Positions 13,558-14,040 of a stretch of 14,040 nt of DNA are shown here, one piece after another. The translations under genes and the position numbers were made by a program. The stretch spans positions 1-14,040 of the forward strand of contig JACZXM010000028.1 in the NCBI GenBank assembly GCA_022571615.1, written 5' to 3'. Source of the stretch: Acidobacteriota bacterium. GTDB lineage: Bacteria; Acidobacteriota; UBA890; WLXD01. The number at the start of each line of letters is the position of its first letter. Position 1 is the first letter of the stretch. Under the pieces are notes generated by a model. The model was given only the letters and a program-made list of their open reading frames with translations, did not search any database and had not been told where the DNA came from.

Positions 13558-13764
13558 ATGGCCATCGACTCACGCGGATCGACAGTCTGGCGCACCCGCA
13601 TGGGCATGGCGTTCGCTGCCGTCACCCTGATCGGCCTCCTGTTTGTCCAGGCCTGCGACACCACCACTCCGAGCTCGCCGAGCTCTGCCGGCGAGCTCAC
13701 TGCACGCGACGCGATCACGAAGGTTGTTGCCCGATCACTCAGGCGGATGAAGGATGAGGAATGA
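13558..13764 (+). CDS. Small predicted lipoprotein, unknown function
   Basis: This is a 68-residue product with no recognised family. It has a basic N terminus (WRTRMGM), a hydrophobic stretch (AFAAVTLIGLLFVQA) and Cys33 in the lipobox VQAC. The mature peptide of only 36 residues is Ser/Thr/Pro-rich, then basic (ITKVVARSLRRMKDEE). ATG 13558 has GAGG at 13548-13551, overlapping the preceding stop. Internal ATGs at 13600 and 13606 would give a shorter signal peptide. The gene is 8 bp after the previous lipoprotein and is probably co-transcribed with the pil operon. An inverted repeat, GAGCTCGCC/GGCGAGCTC (13671-13698), lies within it. Being small and unrecognised, it is less certain than its neighbours. 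Confidence 0.6.
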   Translation: MAIDSRGSTVWRTRMGMAFAAVTLIGLLFVQACDTTTPSSPSSAGELTARDAITKVVARSLRRMKDEE

Positions 13765-14040
13765 ACGTGTCACCCGGGACGTGGCACAAGATGTGCGACT
13801 CAAGTCCAAGCCGCCACAGTCGGTGTCCAGGTTCGACCACTCGTCATATCCACAGAGGCGATGGGAATGGGATCAAATTCCTCCACGCTGTGGGATAATC
13901 AGATGAGACACTGTTCGTTCGTTGATACAACCGCGAATCTCGCGGCATCTTGCGGCCTTAGGACCACGAGATGCGAGCGGAGCACTCAATAGATGACGAT
14001 GAAGCGTCTGCGATTCCAGGTCTAACGTGTAGGAATGGAC
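13765..14040. other. Region without a recognised gene after the pil operon
   Basis: No frame here gives a credible protein, and composition is less GC-rich than upstream. It holds a short perfect hairpin, CCGCGA-ATC-TCGCGG (13931-13945), and an inverted pair CCACAG (13850-13855) / CTGTGG near 13887. No T-run follows any hairpin, so no terminator can be called for the pil operon. The next gene may start beyond the window edge. Confidence 0.5.

Noticed and set aside
13671..13698. GAGCTCGCC/GGCGAGCTC hairpin as a transcription terminator
   Set aside because: It lies inside a coding frame and has no following T-run.
13846..13854. DnaA-box-like ATATCCACA
   Set aside because: A single 8/9 match with no cluster, no AT-rich unwinding region and no dnaA/dnaN nearby; the facing motif has an extra base.
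13994..14026. Tiny open frame starting ATGACGATGAAG
   Set aside because: About ten codons only, with no convincing ribosome-binding site.
1..14040. CRISPR array, prophage, rRNA or defence system
   Set aside because: No regularly spaced direct repeats, no phage or nuclease genes, and no rRNA sequence were seen; the genes are housekeeping and type IV pilus genes.

Overview
The window is a chromosomal, high-GC stretch from a Gram-negative bacterium: it has SecDF-YajC, a type IV pilus alignment complex with an outer-membrane secretin, and two lipoprotein signal peptides. Gene order (tgt-yajC-secD-secF, then rel-ridA-rpmB, then pilMNOPQ), a bifunctional Rel and an enlarged SecF periplasmic domain suggest a lineage of the former Deltaproteobacteria (Myxococcota/Desulfobacterota) or a relative such as Binatota. 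That placement is inference from protein families and gene order; there is no rRNA or other taxonomic marker here.

Layout. 1-4651 (+): the 3' end of thiL, overlapping tgt, then yajC, secD and secF, forming a tRNA-modification/protein-export cluster read in one direction. 4652-4865: a structured intergenic region with a repeat hairpin, a 20-bp palindrome and a possible promoter. 4866-7671 (+): rel (ppGpp synthetase/hydrolase) and ridA, separated by a longer copy of the same repeat. 7692-7886 (-): rpmB (ribosomal protein L28), converging on ridA. 7887-8472: a non-coding zone with two separate foldback (MITE-like) elements, a minus-strand terminator-like hairpin and a good sigma70-type promoter reading into the pil genes. 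8473-12935 (+): pilM-pilN-pilO-pilP-pilQ, the first four joined by 4-bp or 1-bp stop/start overlaps. 12938-13764 (+): two small lipoprotein genes of unknown function coupled to pilQ. 13765-14040: no gene recognised.

How the genes work together. YajC, SecD and SecF assist Sec export, and the pilus and lipoprotein precursors downstream would be among its clients. PilM/N/O/P form the cytoplasm-to-periplasm scaffold of the type IV pilus, and PilQ is the outer-membrane gate. Rel sets the stringent response that acts on ribosome genes such as rpmB.

The genes are mostly conventional. The least-explained part is the repeat content. A short palindromic family with ends TAGCAGGCCGTGG / CCACGGCCTGCTA starts exactly at the TAG stop codons of three genes here (secF, rel, ridA). 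One copy appears to be an internally deleted version of another. Two unrelated foldback elements lie between rpmB and pilM, one of them abutting the rpmB ribosome-binding site. Protein oddities are a large insert in SecF, a short PilQ without AMIN domains, and a PilP without a clear lipobox.
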